Below are positions 44,805-58,404 of a stretch of DNA of 64,000 nucleotides, piece by piece (the stretch's first letter is position 1; every line of letters begins with the position of its first letter). The notes beneath the pieces were generated by a model. The model made no database searches. It was not told where the DNA came from and was given only the letters and a program-made list of their open reading frames with translations. Source of the stretch: Hydractinia symbiolongicarpus (lineage: Eukaryota; Cnidaria; Hydrozoa; Anthoathecata; Hydractiniidae); assembly GCF_029227915.1 (NCBI RefSeq), contig NC_079882.1, positions 3,968,001 through 4,032,000 of the forward strand, written 5' to 3'. The translations under genes were made by a program, and so were the position numbers.

Positions 44805-46471
44805 CAAACATAAAGAATTTTCTTACTGTAGAAATATTTACACGCGCCAAAAGTGAATGCAGCTCGTTAAAATAGTTTGTAGTGAACTTTGCAACAGTTT
44901 TTAACAGACTTTTCTTTACTTATGGGAAAGGAGAAGCAAAAACATGAAATATATAAATGTCAAGGTACTATTATTTACTATTTTTCGGTATTTTTCGACA
45001 CTTATACGCTATTCTCACGTGCATTGACATGCTGTACTGATAAGAGGGATTTTTTAATTGTAAATATTATGGTGTTATTTGTGCATAATTTATCTTTTGT
45101 TGTTTCAAAGAAATAAGAATTAAACAGAATTGAGTATTTTTTTAAACATTTCTGGAATTTGGTGTTGTCAATCTTCAGCAGATCTTAATCATTCTATATA
45201 GCTATTCATGGACAAAATTGAAAACATCTTCAATAGGAGAAAACAACGCAGTCAGTATTGTTTTTGAGAAGATCATGAACCTCGAAATTTGACCGGCTGG
45301 TACTAGAGCTGTTTCCTCTTGGAGAAGCGTCGTTGGTGCAAAGTTACAATCGCGAATTCGTGAGCGTAAAATTAGGAATCTAATTTTGTATATCAGGATA
45401 TTAGCAAAAACAATTTTTGCGCATAAATCACACTACGCAAACAATTGACAAACCAAAGTAGTTTTGACGTTACGAGACTCGCAAGTAAAATTTTAAAATG
45501 GACTGTGGATTTGTTACTTTATCTGAAATGAAGTCGTTAGAAGATATTTTTGGCCTTAAGCAATGTCGTGGCGTCAAGATTGGATCAAATCGGAAATAAT
45601 TTTAAATTAAAACCTTGCCAATGTGGCGAAAAAATGACCGCAATGAAGGAAGACAATCTTTAAGGTTAAATGTCCAGTTTTAACGGTACTTATTTGCAAA
45701 GCGATTGCTTTTTTGTTCAATACTAATATGTTGTGAACATACAAATTTTGGCGGGAATTTATTTTGGCGGATGTTTAAGAAAATAAATTTTGGCGGATTT
45801 TCGCTCGATCCGCCATATCCGCCAAAATTTCTTTCCACCCAAATTTGTTCCCTTAAGGTAATTCCTTTAAAGGCTGCTTTTTACTTAAGAAAATTTTCCG
45901 TTGAAACGTAACGGAAAAAAAGAGAAATGCTGAGCATGCGTGCTTAAAATGCTTACATCACGTAAATGGGCGTAAGTTAAGGGAATCCGTTAGAAAGAAA
46001 CTCCACAATGTCATTTTTTTAATATCTTTTGATGTTAAAAAAGTATAAATCAACATTTTATTTATTACTAAAGAGAAACGAGATCTCAAACAAAACAGCG
46101 GTGGTACTAGAATGTTTTCGGACAAAGTTTACGAAACGACGTTTGTGGGAAACTTTAAAATAGTACTAGCCAGATTATATCTACAGATCTTTATAAAAAA
46201 GGGTAGGCACTATAAAAATAGCTTCGTGTTAGCCTGAAATTCTAAGCTGAAACACATGACATGGCTGATTGAGCTGTAATGCGACTCTCCACGAAACTGA
46301 CCAAATTGTTGCCCAAAGTTGGCTAAAAAAGGGATCATGAGGTTTACACTAAAAAGTGTATTATCTATAAAAATGTGAAATATTGTTATTAAAAAAACAA
46401 CTGAATAAAAACAACGAAACAACGACATGAAATTAAATTTGCATCACATATGAAAGATTTTCATATATGAA
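44805..46471. other. Convergent intergenic space between B9D1 and GEMIN5
   Basis: No gene. It holds the 3' ends of both genes, a TTTTTGCGC/CGCAAAC repeat block at about 45355-45460, and the GGCGG inverted-repeat piece at 45742-45845. Frames here are short and without motifs. Confidence 0.5.
45742..45845. repeat. GGCGG/CCGCC inverted-repeat element
   Basis: TTTTGGCGGGAATTTATTTT, then TTTTGGCGGATGTTTAAG and TTTTGGCGGATTTTCGC on the left, against CCGCCATATCCGCCAAAATT on the right. This forms an inverted-repeat structure of about 100 bp with several alternative pairings. Likely a MITE; boundaries uncertain. Confidence 0.5.
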
Positions 46472-49400
46472 CTAACACAAGAATTTTTCAAGAAGTTTCT
46501 CCAGATAAGCTGACTGTTTCTTATAAACACCGTTATTAACGCTCCACTTGTGTATTCTTCTCAACAGTTCTACAAGTTGTTCATTTTCTGTTGATTCCGT
46601 GCAACATACATATAACAAAATGATACACGTGTATTCTGGATTGGGAAACGGAAGGTCCTAAAGAAACAATCAAATACTTTACTATCCTCCTCACCAAAGC
46701 GATAAAAAATAACGTTAACCAAAATATTAGCATGAATGAAATATGCCTATATTTCCTATCTCGCTATTCTCTTTCGATTCAAGATTATTAGTTTGTTAGG
46801 TTGTTTTAGAAAAATACGAGATAGAGAAAAAAAGTCCATTTAAAATTAAAATTGTAGTTTGATGGAATGATACAAAAACACAAAAAAACAGCTATAATCT
46901 TAGATGCGTTAGAAAAACTGATAGGCGCTATTGATAAAAAAACACTCTCAATTTCACCATGATAAAATACAAAGAAACTTACCTTGATATGGGCTGGAAA
47001 CAGCTCCAATTGGTGCAATAAATCTTTCTTTGTTGCTTTCAAGCGCTCTTCTTCACTCATACTTGCCAAGTTTTGCTGCAATAGATCTTTCTCAGAATTG
47101 TTTGATGGCAATGCAACAACTTCACTGATTACATCGTTGAGACATTCTTGAACTTCGTTAGGTATATCATTGCGCTGTTTCCTATCATTCTTTTTTTGAT
47201 TTAAATGCCCAGCGAGTCTTTTTTTAATGTCTAATTCAAGAAGTCTATCTGTCTTCTTCTTAAATTCATTTTGAACAGTAAAATATTCCGTATGTATTTC
47301 TGACAGCAAAACTGAACCTGAAATCGAGGTTAGTGATAATAAATCCAGTGAACCGCAAAGCACAGACTCTGACAAGTCAAAGCAACTGTTTTCATTCATA
47401 AAATCCTTTCTACTGGTGCAGAGAAAATATGCAGTTTCTTTTATATGGACTAGCACATCATTTTCAGCGTTTTTCTCACTAGAACAATCAGTTTTTCGCA
47501 TATCTACTATTCTGTTACCATTACTCTGAGTAGCACTGCTTTGTTGAACAATATCTTCAATGTTATCTACACAACCAACGCTTGTATTTTTTTGTGGCAC
47601 CCTCCACCACTGGGCGCACAACATACCAACATACTTATAAGCCATAAAATTTGTGAAACAGTCTTTAGCATTTTTGTTTTCCACACCCGTATTAAACGAA
47701 TCAATAAGTAAATTAAACGAAACACTAACAGGTCTAGGAAATAAACAATAAAATAAAGCGTCAAGAGAAGAATGATAACCGCTGCACATTAGTACGTCAA
47801 ATGCTCTAAGCCATAACTGGAAGCCACCATAGCAATCTTGTCTTAGGAGAGATACAAATCCAGCCAAAACAAATGATGAAATTTGATATAGGATCTAAAC
47901 AAAAATGAACTGATTTCATTGATACGATGAAAAATATATTCTAGAGTATAATCTTTTTCTGAGACCAAATTTACAACAACAAAAGCTCCAAAAAAGAAAA
48001 TTTTAGTGAGTTATATAATATTTCAACCTGGTCTTTTGACTCGAATATAAAGTTACATTCTTGCAGCATATTTCGTGAATTTAATCAAAATTAGTACGAT
48101 TCAGGCAGCAATTTTGTGCTAACAATCAATAAATTCAGAAGTTTTAGCATTACAGTTGAAGAGCTGATTGCGTTTCAGACATTGTACAGAACACTAGCAG
48201 GACTTACTTCGCACGCGGAATAGTTTTGTGTTGATCCCAGATTCAACATGCTTTTCATAGAATCTTTCGAACAGCACGAAATTTCGTTAATTGTTTCTGG
48301 TGATATATCGTATATACATTTCCATGCCGATAATACTTTTGAAACGAATGTACATTGAAATTTGTCGACTAAAAAGCATAGAGAATATATCAAGTGAAAT
48401 ATAATGAAATATAACATCCGTAAAATGTTGAAAATGAACTTACATTTGACATCTTCAAGATAATCTGGAAGTGAAAAATTTTTGTCAGTATAAAACATAT
48501 GCATCTTATGATTTTCACTAGCTTCACTGGATGCAATTAGATCTGATTGTAGTAAGGTCTCAACCAAATACTCACTAACTACGGCTTGTAAATGGTGCAC
48601 CTGTAAATACAATGGGACATAGATTTAAATGATTTGCTCCTAAAACAGAAGGCGAAAGCATGTGTTTAAACAAAAAAAACTAAAATTAATTTCTTCCTAA
48701 TCTTAATAAGAACTCTCAACCTGTCCTTACTTCGAATAGTTATTTTGGTCCCTGCGAGTTTGTGAATTCTCATTTTTCAATTAAATCTTTGATTACATTA
48801 ATATTTAGTCTTCGTCATCTGAATTTTACACAATTGCGATTAATTTGTTCTTGCTCAAAAATTGTTTCGTCAACACCTAACGTAACATTCACTCTAACTA
48901 AAAAAGCAACAAATAAATTGAGTACTTTTATCGATTGGAATTTTTTCATCACTTCCTGACAAATTTTCCACTTCGCTTCTTTTAGTAACAGCTCAGCGCA
49001 TTTCACAACGTATTCAGATGTTCTCTTCTCTAGCCCGTATATACCTGCCACCTAAAACACAAAGAAAACAATAACAATAACTTATTTCACCGCAAAGAAG
49101 GAGGGCTAATAATCGTTTACTACCGATATTTACTTCTACAACACACCTTAATAGCTGTCAACAAAGATGATGAGTCAGCTCTTTTAGCAAGCATTTCAAT
49201 GGCATCATCAACAAAACCGGCAGCTAAATAACTAAATGCAACATTTCGTTACTTCGTTTCGTCTACAAATAAAACTAAAAACATTTACAGCGAAACTACG
49301 CATAAAACAGGCGTAAGAAAACAAAAATTAAACATCCAAGCGCATTTAACACTCGTTATAACACCAAACGAACGATATCGTTTTTTACTGTGGATGCATT

Positions 49401-52400
49401 CCAATTAACAAAATAAATTACACGATTAAAAAAAAATTATTTGGCAAATATGAATTCCCCCCCCCCAAAAAAAATCATTCCAATATTTCTTTGAATCACA
49501 AACACTTCAAAAACTTTTACTTTACCAATGAGCAGCATTTTCATAGTTGGATTCAGTGCTTAGCTTTTTCGCCCATAACAAGTATAATTCGTTCAGCCAA
49601 GGATCCTTGCTACTTAATTGTATCTTTGCCAACACCAAAGCTTCTCTAAAAATATAAATTTAAGGTGCAATACACATTGAGAATGCGATGGTATGCAATA
49701 ATAAGTGATAAGCAACTTACTTGTACATTCCATTGGATTTAAAAACATCGATTGCTTTGTACACGTCACCTAATGCCATGTAATAAACGACAGCCATGTG
49801 GAAATTTCTTTTAGATTCCAGTTGTTCAGCATAGGCAAGTGTAGCTGCTTTCCACATATCATAACCTCCTGTAGACAACATAGAACAGTTGTGGTAAAAT
49901 ACAGAACCAAATGGCGGACAGCAGATACAAAGTGCTTTCCAGGTCAAACAGTTATTATTTGAAGTGAAATTTAAACATTTTTATGTTAATTGGCAGCATT
50001 TTTTGCTCGACTAAAATATAGTACAGATTTTAACCCTTTAAATAATACGTTGCAGCATTGTAAGTATATTTAAATTCTACTAGCGGCTACCACATAATTT
50101 TCAAATATCATCGGGCATATATTTACTGGTTTCCATAACGTATATACTTCATATATTCAAAATCATATAGTGAAGATTCATGAGAAAAATTTGGTCATCT
50201 TCTTTGTGAAATATTTTTACAGATGAAAAGGAACTTGCTGTTTTTTGTATTTTTAGTTAGTAACTACAGCAATGTCAAGAGCATCGAATAGCCACAGCAG
50301 CGTACTTTAGATGCAAGAGTGGCTAAAAACATAACTTTTTCGATTGCTTAGCCAAAAATATTTATCAAAGAAACAGCAGACAAACAAGTATATATATTAT
50401 ACCTAAAGGACTCAAAGCAACTAGGGTATCGTTTAGCGTTTTTTCTTCGGCAGACTTATTCAAAAGTTCACCGACATTATTTCGCCAGACTTGAAGCTGA
50501 AGCAATTGATCAAATGATCCATTGTCATGGTGACCGACGCCTAAATAAAAAGGAAGTAAATCTCAAACAACTATAAAAGAAAAAACAAAGTAGGGTAAAA
50601 AATATATTGTTTACATTCTGATTGAAGCATCTTGAATGCATCCTGTCGCGTGCCATAGAAGCCAAAATTCACGTGATCATTCTCACCAGGGACTATTCCT
50701 ATAGCAGCCCTTCCTGACCCTTTTTCATCAGATTCAGCTAAAAAACAGAAGTTGCACAAAAATCAATCTAATTAAATTTGATATAAAATTTTCATTCCTA
50801 TCACACAGGAAATTTTCACGTTAAACCAATCGGCGATTGTGTTTCCACGAAAATTATTTCAGCCATACCTTTCAAATATTCCGCTAGTTTAATGCAATCT
50901 TCTTGTCTCGCTTCTTTCTTCTTGCTATCAGCTACTGATGATTTTTTCAACAAAGACTTGATTTTCTTCTTCTTGCGATCAGCATCTGCATACGTAAAAA
51001 ACGCATTAGAATCTCAGTCACCATTAAACAGATTTACGATGTGCAGACAGAAACAACTAGAATGCATACAAAAATAATAGAAAAATGTGCTAAATATCAC
51101 ACGTAAATAATAACTATGTTGTGAGTAAAAGATGAAATACTACTTAGCAAAGATTACCTTTTTGATCAGAAATAACATTCACTGTTATCTCGTCAATTGG
51201 ACCTGAGTCATCGATTTCAGCTTCAGCTTTCTGCATAACTTCTGCTGTTGATTGAATAGCAGAATTTTTTTCGTGTTTATTGTTGTAATGTTCAGTAGAT
51301 TCGATTTGACTGTTTATTTGTTGTTCTCCTTTTGATTTATTTCGTTTCGATTTTGATTTTACCTTTTTTGCTAAAATAATAAATTTCAAATCTACTATAC
51401 TCCACAACAACTAAATTGTTGGATGAAGACATGCACTAAAACACACGATTATGGAGAACATCACGGCCTGGCTTAACAGAACATATTGCCACCATATCGT
51501 ATTGTACCTGCAGGAGGAAGTCTATGTGATTGTTCTGACACTTTCCATCTACGCAATGTGAAGTCTTCACCTCCTGAGAGCACAATATCCTCATCAATAA
51601 AACTCCAAAAGACCGTTTGCACTCGCCCTATGTGTCCACGAAAATTACAAACAGGTTCGTTTTTAACTACATCCCAGATTTGTACGGAACCATCATACGA
51701 TGAAGACGCAAGTAAGCCATTGCTATGAGGGCTCCAAGCCACTCGAGTGATTCTGCCATTGTGTCCGTTGAAGTGGTTGAGCGAGTTGGTAAGAGAAACA
51801 GGTTGTGCATCTTCAGGAGGTTCAACAGCTGTAATAACTGCTTTGAGATAATAAACACACACGATATCTTCATTTGAGCCTGATGCCAACCAATACGAGT
51901 AATCTTGTTCTTAAAAAAAAAACAAAGTTAAAAATGGGTAAAAGGTTAAAAACAAAATTGAGTAAATAAACAGCCAGATTAGCATAACAATTACATCAGC
52001 TTGGTAATGGTGTACTTTTAACTCAGAACTCATAACCACACATAAAAAAACAGGAAAAATCATTTATACAAATCTCTACAATATCTTATTACCTGAAGGT
52101 GTTGCACTATAATCATGATGCCAAGCCAAGCAGTTCACCATTTTCTTGTGCACATTAATTCTACAAATATGCATCAATTTCACAGACACAAATATGTCGA
52201 TAGACCCATCCTCGTTTCCGATTGCGACATGGTTGTAATCAGCTTTCCATGATATCTCACTACGCAAAGGGACAATCTCTATGTTATTAACTTGCTTTAT
52301 CATCTTGGTGATGTCTGTTGCTTCCTGATTGAATGCACCCATCTTGTGCATTAATATACATCCTTCTCCACCGACACTATATAAACTGTTTATTTTTAAA

Positions 52401-55400
52401 GCATCACCTAAAAAAATTATTTGTTTATCAAGCTTAGAAAATTGACGATTCTTTTATTTATTTATTTATTTATTATCTATTTTAGTTTTTTTTTCAATAA
52501 TAAGTATCCTATGACACAACAAAAGCAAACTCCAACATATATACTTTCAAATTAAACGCTTTCTTTCGATAATCGCCTCCTGCCTAAATAAACACCTAGG
52601 CTAAAATTCTATTTAATAAGTCATTAACATCTTGAACAAATATCAAATTAATATGATGCGCCAAAATAAAAAAACGTGTTAAAATTAAGTAAAATAAATC
52701 ATTAAAAAATCGACATAGGAAAAAAGTATAAACGCACTTGCCTTTCAAAGATTTGTCTTCACTATTATTTTCCTCTAATGAACAACAGGGCCCCCAGGAT
52801 AAGGAATAAACAGACTTCTTATGATGCGAAGCTGATATATCAGACTTGTAAGATAACCAGCTCCCACAGCCAATATGACCATCCTCTGTGCCAAAACCGA
52901 ATATCCCTTCCTTGCATGGATGAGAAGCCACTACTAACACTTTTGTTTTTATGCCTTGCCAAAAATTTGCAGACTGATATCTATTGTTTCCATTTCCTGT
53001 GGACCACACTCTGACAGTGTTATCTCCAACACCAAACACAATTTTATGTGGATCCAATGGAGTGATCGAAATCGAATAAACAAATCCAGCCAGCGATGGA
53101 ATAATATGGACTGGTATGAGGGATTCAGAATTCCAGATTACAAGCTGAAATGACAATGTTGCAACCTAACAAATCATGAATTACAATCGCAACAAATGAG
53201 GACATTAAAATTCTTTACCTGGCGATCCATTGATACACTCACAAATTGACCAGTTAAACAATCTCTGCAAATTTTAAAAATTGTCCGCGAATGTGCATTT
53301 TTAATTATATTCCACTTTCCATTCTGTCTAATGTTCCAACATAATATGTCACCGCTAAAATGAAAATAATGTTTTGAGATAAAAATTTGCTGTAAAAAAC
53401 TTTACTTATTAAATTCTTATTGCATCTTTATATCTTAATGTAGTCATAATGGCTAAATGTCAACTATAATAATAAATACTGATTACCCACCATTATACAA
53501 ATAAAAAAAATTCCTTAAAATGGAAACTAGCAAATAATGCATTCTTGGACTAACCTTGGATATCCGGAAAGTACTTGTGATTCGTTAAGCCAAAGAACTG
53601 AATGATAAACTTTCATTCTTGACATATCTTCTTTCTTATGGCCTGGTAGCTTGCGTGGCAGTGAAAACGTATTTAGTGGCTTATCAGAACTCAGGTCCCA
53701 GATTCGCAAACTTCTGTCTTTAGACCCAGTTGCAAATTTTGTACCTGTAAAAGCATAAACATTTTTCAGCATCTTTTTAAGCTGTATAATTAAACTACAA
53801 CCCTGGAAATATTTGTGAAATGGTTGTTTGCGGGATAATTTGCAAAACGGCCAAACACCGTTACTTGCCTCAGGGAACCATCTATGTCACAGCACTAAAT
53901 AGTCTGGAAAATCTAAAAAAGGGCTACGGTGACGACAGCAAAAATAATTTAATCTAACTAAATCACCTTAAAATGCTACGTCTTGGTCTTGCGTAAACAT
54001 TGACAGGTTTTAAAGTGTGTTATATATACATAAATTATAGTGTTCTTAATTACTTCTCATTACAATCCTTGAAATTTCGTCCTCCTTTTCTATATATTAT
54101 GTTCAGGGCTGCAGTTATCCAAAAGGAGTTATGGATTTAAAAATGAGTATAATATAAGCAAACCCACTTTTTTCAACTGAAGGACACCAAGAAATCGAAC
54201 ACACCTCATCTATGTGGCTTTTTAAGATATTGAGAACTTTCTTTTGTGTCAGGCCTATGATTATGTTGCCATTATTGTAACTAAAAATTTTCATCAAAAA
54301 TAAAAATATTTTATTATTTGCAATTACTGCAAAAAATTAACAAATTTCAAACGGACAGGATTTTTATCTCTTTACATTGAAAATTTGAGACAACAACATA
54401 CCCAACAGCAACGTAATCTGAGTTAGTTGGACATAACTCTAAGCAAACTATGTGTGCTGACAATGGACACCACATCTCCACAGCATTTTCTTTATAGTTC
54501 CAAATTGATAAGTTGCCTTTCTCGTCTCCTAAACAGTTTTATAACGCAAGGTGACAAGGTGACATAACACAATACATTTATGAAAATTTAAAAGATTTTC
54601 TCCATAGGAAACAGTCGTTTTAGATTATTACAAAACTCTTTTATCAGTCAGCGTACATTTATTCTTCAATTAAGTAGTACTTATTTTGATTTTTTTTTTC
54701 TTTTTTCTTTATAAGGCACTGTGCCCAAAATTCTAGAACGTGTCGTAGTTTGCGCATCTGCAAACGTAATGAAAAATACGCAATTATTATGTTGCAACAA
54801 TAACCTATATGGTAATAATTTAGAGAATTTAAAAGCAGGTAAGTATCTAAAATAAACTTTTAAAACAATGATAACTTTGTGTTCTTGCTAATGCAAAATT
54901 CCTAATTTAAAGGCATAAATAAGAGATTCTACGAGAAAAATAAAAATTATTTCTATAATGGCCTATGAAATAGAGCAAGTCCCAGAAGATTCCCATAGTG
55001 CGTTTTATCTTGTTTAAAAAACACCTTGTTTTAAGTTTGATTGATTGACTTCTTATCTTTCAATTTACAAAGTTAAAATATCCCAGTAATTCAGTCATTA
55101 GACAGAACTGCAAATCTCTTAACAGTATGTCCAAAAGCGATAATACTGCTGCTCCGTTCTTGCTCAATGCATGCAAAAAATTAATGTCTATAATAATAAA
55201 AACCTTACCAGCCCAAAATGATTTGGGTGTGTGTGTAGCCCATGACATTGCAGTGATTTTTACCTACAATGTAAGATTAATTAAATATAAGAAAATTACA
55301 CCTATATAAGAGGACACGAAATAAAAGAAAAAACACCAATTTCAACCTTGTGTTTTCTGTGCTCCTTATAAATTGCCTTTGTTTTAAAATCCACAATGCG

Positions 55401-55751
55401 CATTAAACCATCATCCATTCCTGCCGCAATCAAATCAAAGCTGTCTTCACTTGTCTCTGATTGAATAAGAGAAACAGCAGTCACTTTTGTACTTATTGCT
55501 GATGACATCATGTGATCCCATTCACATACTGGTGGACTTTTGCGTAGGTTAAAAATAAATACAGCATTTTTACCACCAACAGCACAGTAACCATTTAAAC
55601 ACATCACAATACTACTGCAATACCAATTTGCTGATGCAGGAAGCATGCAAGGAAATTCTGAAATTTCAATTTTCTGAAAGTTAAACTTTTCTGGCTTATC
55701 ATTTCCAACTCTCCAATTTGATGCTTCATTTTTAGGTGTGACACTGCTCAT
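46472..55751 (-). CDS. GEMIN5: GEMIN5, SMN-complex WD-repeat protein (21 exons, 1575 aa)
   Basis: GEMIN5 recognises snRNAs for the SMN complex and binds the m7G cap. Exons (minus): 55751-55347, 55263-55209, 54528-54402, 54280-54168, 53744-53555, 53354-53219, 53144-52742, 52407-52093, 51909-51508, 51370-51158, 50985-50869, 50737-50615, 50540-50403, 49868-49721, 49645-49526, 49231-49147, 49051-48830, 48600-48444, 48368-48208, 47894-46983, 46657-46472. Frame is kept throughout (4728 nt). Residues 1-715 hold the tandem WD40 repeats (FATGSKDRSLRIWDL, FGVGDNTVRVWS, AIGNEDGSIDIF, ASSSYDGSVQIWDV, LSGGEDFTLRRWKV). Residues 715-830 are a lysine-rich linker. Residues about 860-1105 are the TPR-like dimerisation region (YDMWKAATLAYAEQLESKRN, DPWLNELYLLWAKKL). 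The C-terminus ends LPFPNPEYTCIILLYVCC. Exon 20 is unusually long (304 codons). The intron after 52742 starts GC, not GT. Human GEMIN5 is 1508 aa. Confidence 0.95.
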
Positions 55752-57141
55752 TTTATCTGGAATTAAATGCTGTAAGGTTTAAAATATGTTAAGTAGGAGA
55801 TAAAGATAATAAAAATTAATAAAAAATAAGTATTAACTAACTATTATAATAAGGTTCTTAGTATACACGATAGTGAAGACAGGTCTGAACAGATGTTGCG
55901 AGAGGTCAGATGGTTTTGCCTAAGAAGTCTGGGACAAAATCTATATGCTACTATCCAAATCAGCTTTAAAGAATTTTTAACCTACCCTAAACGGAAGATA
56001 GTAACCATGACATCGTAACATGTTTTAATTCTGATATGTTACAAATATGAAAGTATTCAGATGAGGTAAGAACAGGCAAGGTATTTGTAGCATTAGAAAT
56101 TTTACTCACAAACTGAGGTGGTTGGGGCACTTTTGATAATTGTGGAAGAAATTGTATTTGATTGTTCCTGGCACAAAGAGACAGACTTGCTGCATAGGAA
56201 GTTAAGTTTAAAACTATAGAAATTTAAGAGTTTAAAACTAACCCAGTCTAGATAAGATTGGAAGAAGATTTGAACAAACAAATATTTACAATGAATAAAA
56301 CACTTCAACTAAAAAAACCTGTTATCAAGATAAGGACAACCTTGATGAAAAATAGATTCTTAAGAGCAAATGTCAAATATATGAGTTCTGTTAAAGTATG
56401 CCAGGGTTAGTCTTTTAAAAAAATAAATAATTTTCTTAAGACGTATTGAATAGCAAAACCATTTGAAATTCTTAAAAATGCTCAGTATAACTTTTTGAGG
56501 ATTGTATTTTACTTGAAATTTGATCATGATGCTGTGTGTTCTAATAAACACTTTGTTCTTTCTTATTCATTTTCCTTAAAAAAATTGACAAATGCAAAAG
56601 TATTCATAAGAAAAACATTCCAATCACAAACATTAGTTTCATATTGCCCTGATGAAAACTTCCTAATGCAAAAATATATAATGTATGAAATTTTTTTTAT
56701 TCCTAGCCACTCAAAAAAAATTCGGTTCTGCAAAAATTGAAATAAAATTGGAGCAATGCTAAATAATTTTCCTATTTTAAGTAGACAGGAATAAATTTCG
56801 AAACATTTCATGCATTTTTTTCTGTGCCTTTTGTTAAAAAAATATGTTTAATACTTCAATTTTAAGAGACACAAGGCCAAGATAAAGGTGCTTCAAATAG
56901 GTTACTGTTAAAAAAATTAAATTAATTAATTGAAAAGGCTATTGCTGAAAAGTATTTGTTTGAAATCTTGTTAAAAGTTAAAAACATCCAGGCTAAAACA
57001 AAAAAGTGTATGCTTCCTTTAAAAAAAAAGTCAAATAAAATAAAATATTAGGCCTTAATAAGTAATAAAAAAATATGTCACAAAATATTTCTATAAGTGC
57101 ATTATAAATAAAGTATATTTACATACTGACATTCATATACA
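55752..57141. other. Spacer between GEMIN5 and the fucosyltransferase
   Basis: No gene recognised. Contains a LINE A scrap at 56115-56275. Both neighbours lie on the minus strand, so this space should hold the GEMIN5 promoter and the fucosyltransferase 3' end. No specific site is identifiable. Confidence 0.45.
56115..56275 (+). mobile_element. 3' fragment of LINE family A, diverged
   Basis: GGTTGGGGCACTTTTGATAA, TTGTTCCTGGCAC, GGAAGTTAAGTTTA and AGTCTAGATAAGATTGGAAG follow in the same order as the end of the LINE at 37028-40320 (minus-strand reading near 37270-37090). Heavily mutated. Confidence 0.65.
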
Positions 57142-58404
57142 TTAGTTTACATTGTTTCTTTGCCTGTTGCTTTTAGACTCTTGAATCTGATGATTTAATT
57201 TTTGTTTTACTTTTTCGTATGGATCACATAAATTACGTGAACTCCAGAAAGCATTAAAATCTTTGTAACTTTGACGTTTTCTTTCCTCGTTGTGAGCTGC
57301 TTGGCAAATCAAACAAATCTTATCAATGCTATCAGTTACTTCAAAATGGTTTCTCCATTCAAAGTATAGATTGTAAATGTCATCATGAGTGTCTAAATAA
57401 TTAAGGTAATCACCCAGCTCCTTTATTGAACTAAACTTCGAAACATCAATATAAGAGCCAGGAATGGCGTTCATATCATCATAATTAGCGCCCATCACGA
57501 TAGGAACTAAGCCATACATAAGTCCAAGTTTGTAGTATTTTTCTGTTACATAATCTTCACAAAAACTGTTTTCGAATGAAAGATAAAATTTATACTGAGT
57601 TAATTCTTGCATGCATTCTGATTCTGTCTTAGAGCAGATACCTCCCATGTTATTGAACGAGGTGCCACATAAACCATACACTGTAACATCTACATAATTT
57701 TGCAGTTCGATTACATACTCAGATCTTATTAATCCGCATCGACTTACCATCCAAGCTACAGCTTTTGATTTACCTGTTGCATGATTATATTTTGAAGGTC
57801 TATCTTCTGAATTTAATCGAGTATATGAGTAATATGGGTGGTATATGTCTGACTGTCGACTGAATGTCATTGTCCAGTTAAATAAGTTATTATAATTTTC
57901 AGATTCCGGATAATAAACCGGTGTTTCATGCATCCAAAACAACCATCTTTGATAAGATGGTCGGTTTGCTGATAATGCATGAAAATGATGAGAGGTAAAA
58001 TTTCTAAATCCAAAATCAACGCCATGAAACACAACAACATCAGCTGTGGATATTTTTTTCTTGTCATATGTTACACTACATTCCTGTATACGACATTTTG
58101 TGTTAGAGGTGTAATCTTTTAACAAGTCAGGATGAAGACCCTTCCAGATATCACTATAAAAATGGGTTGTAAACAAAAGTATTGTCTTCGTTTTGCGGTA
58201 TTCTTCATTTTTAAAAACTCCTCTCGAAAGAACAATCTGATAGGGGTCAATTACAGCTGAATAGTTTATACTAGGAATGTACTTTTGAAATCTGCTGTAA
58301 TCTCTATCTCTCATTGTTTGACTTAAAAATAACACAATGCAAAAAACAATGGTAACAATGATCACTTTATTTCTGTGAATTCTCACTTTCATCCCAGGAA
58401 ACAT
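57142..58404 (-). CDS. Alpha-1,3-fucosyltransferase, GT10 family (single exon, 420 aa)
   Basis: Golgi type II membrane enzyme that moves fucose from GDP-fucose onto N-acetylglucosamine of glycans. Residues 1-12 form a short basic cytosolic tail, and 13-29 (KVIIVTIVFCIVLFLSQ) the membrane anchor. The catalytic domain begins near residue 75 (ILLFTTHFYSDIW). The family hallmark lies at residues 271-308: FYLSFENSFCEDYVTEKYY followed by GLVPIVMGANYDD, the donor-binding region. RWLFWMHETP (153-162) fits the conserved acceptor-side segment. Sequons occur at 47 (NYS), 135 (NFT) and 176 (NWT). Paired cysteines CDP and CLIC near the end are typical. The ATG at 58404 and a second at 58392 are both possible starts. 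The whole gene is one uninterrupted frame, unlike its neighbours. It is probably one of an expanded animal family, so no specific paralogue name is given. Confidence 0.93.
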   Translation of the reverse strand: MFPGMKVRIHRNKVIIVTIVFCIVLFLSQTMRDRDYSRFQKYIPSINYSAVIDPYQIVLSRGVFKNEEYRKTKTILLFTTHFYSDIWKGLHPDLLKDYTSNTKCRIQECSVTYDKKKISTADVVVFHGVDFGFRNFTSHHFHALSANRPSYQRWLFWMHETPVYYPESENYNNLFNWTMTFSRQSDIYHPYYSYTRLNSEDRPSKYNHATGKSKAVAWMVSRCGLIRSEYVIELQNYVDVTVYGLCGTSFNNMGGICSKTESECMQELTQYKFYLSFENSFCEDYVTEKYYKLGLMYGLVPIVMGANYDDMNAIPGSYIDVSKFSSIKELGDYLNYLDTHDDIYNLYFEWRNHFEVTDSIDKICLICQAAHNEERKRQSYKDFNAFWSSRNLCDPYEKVKQKLNHQIQESKSNRQRNNVN

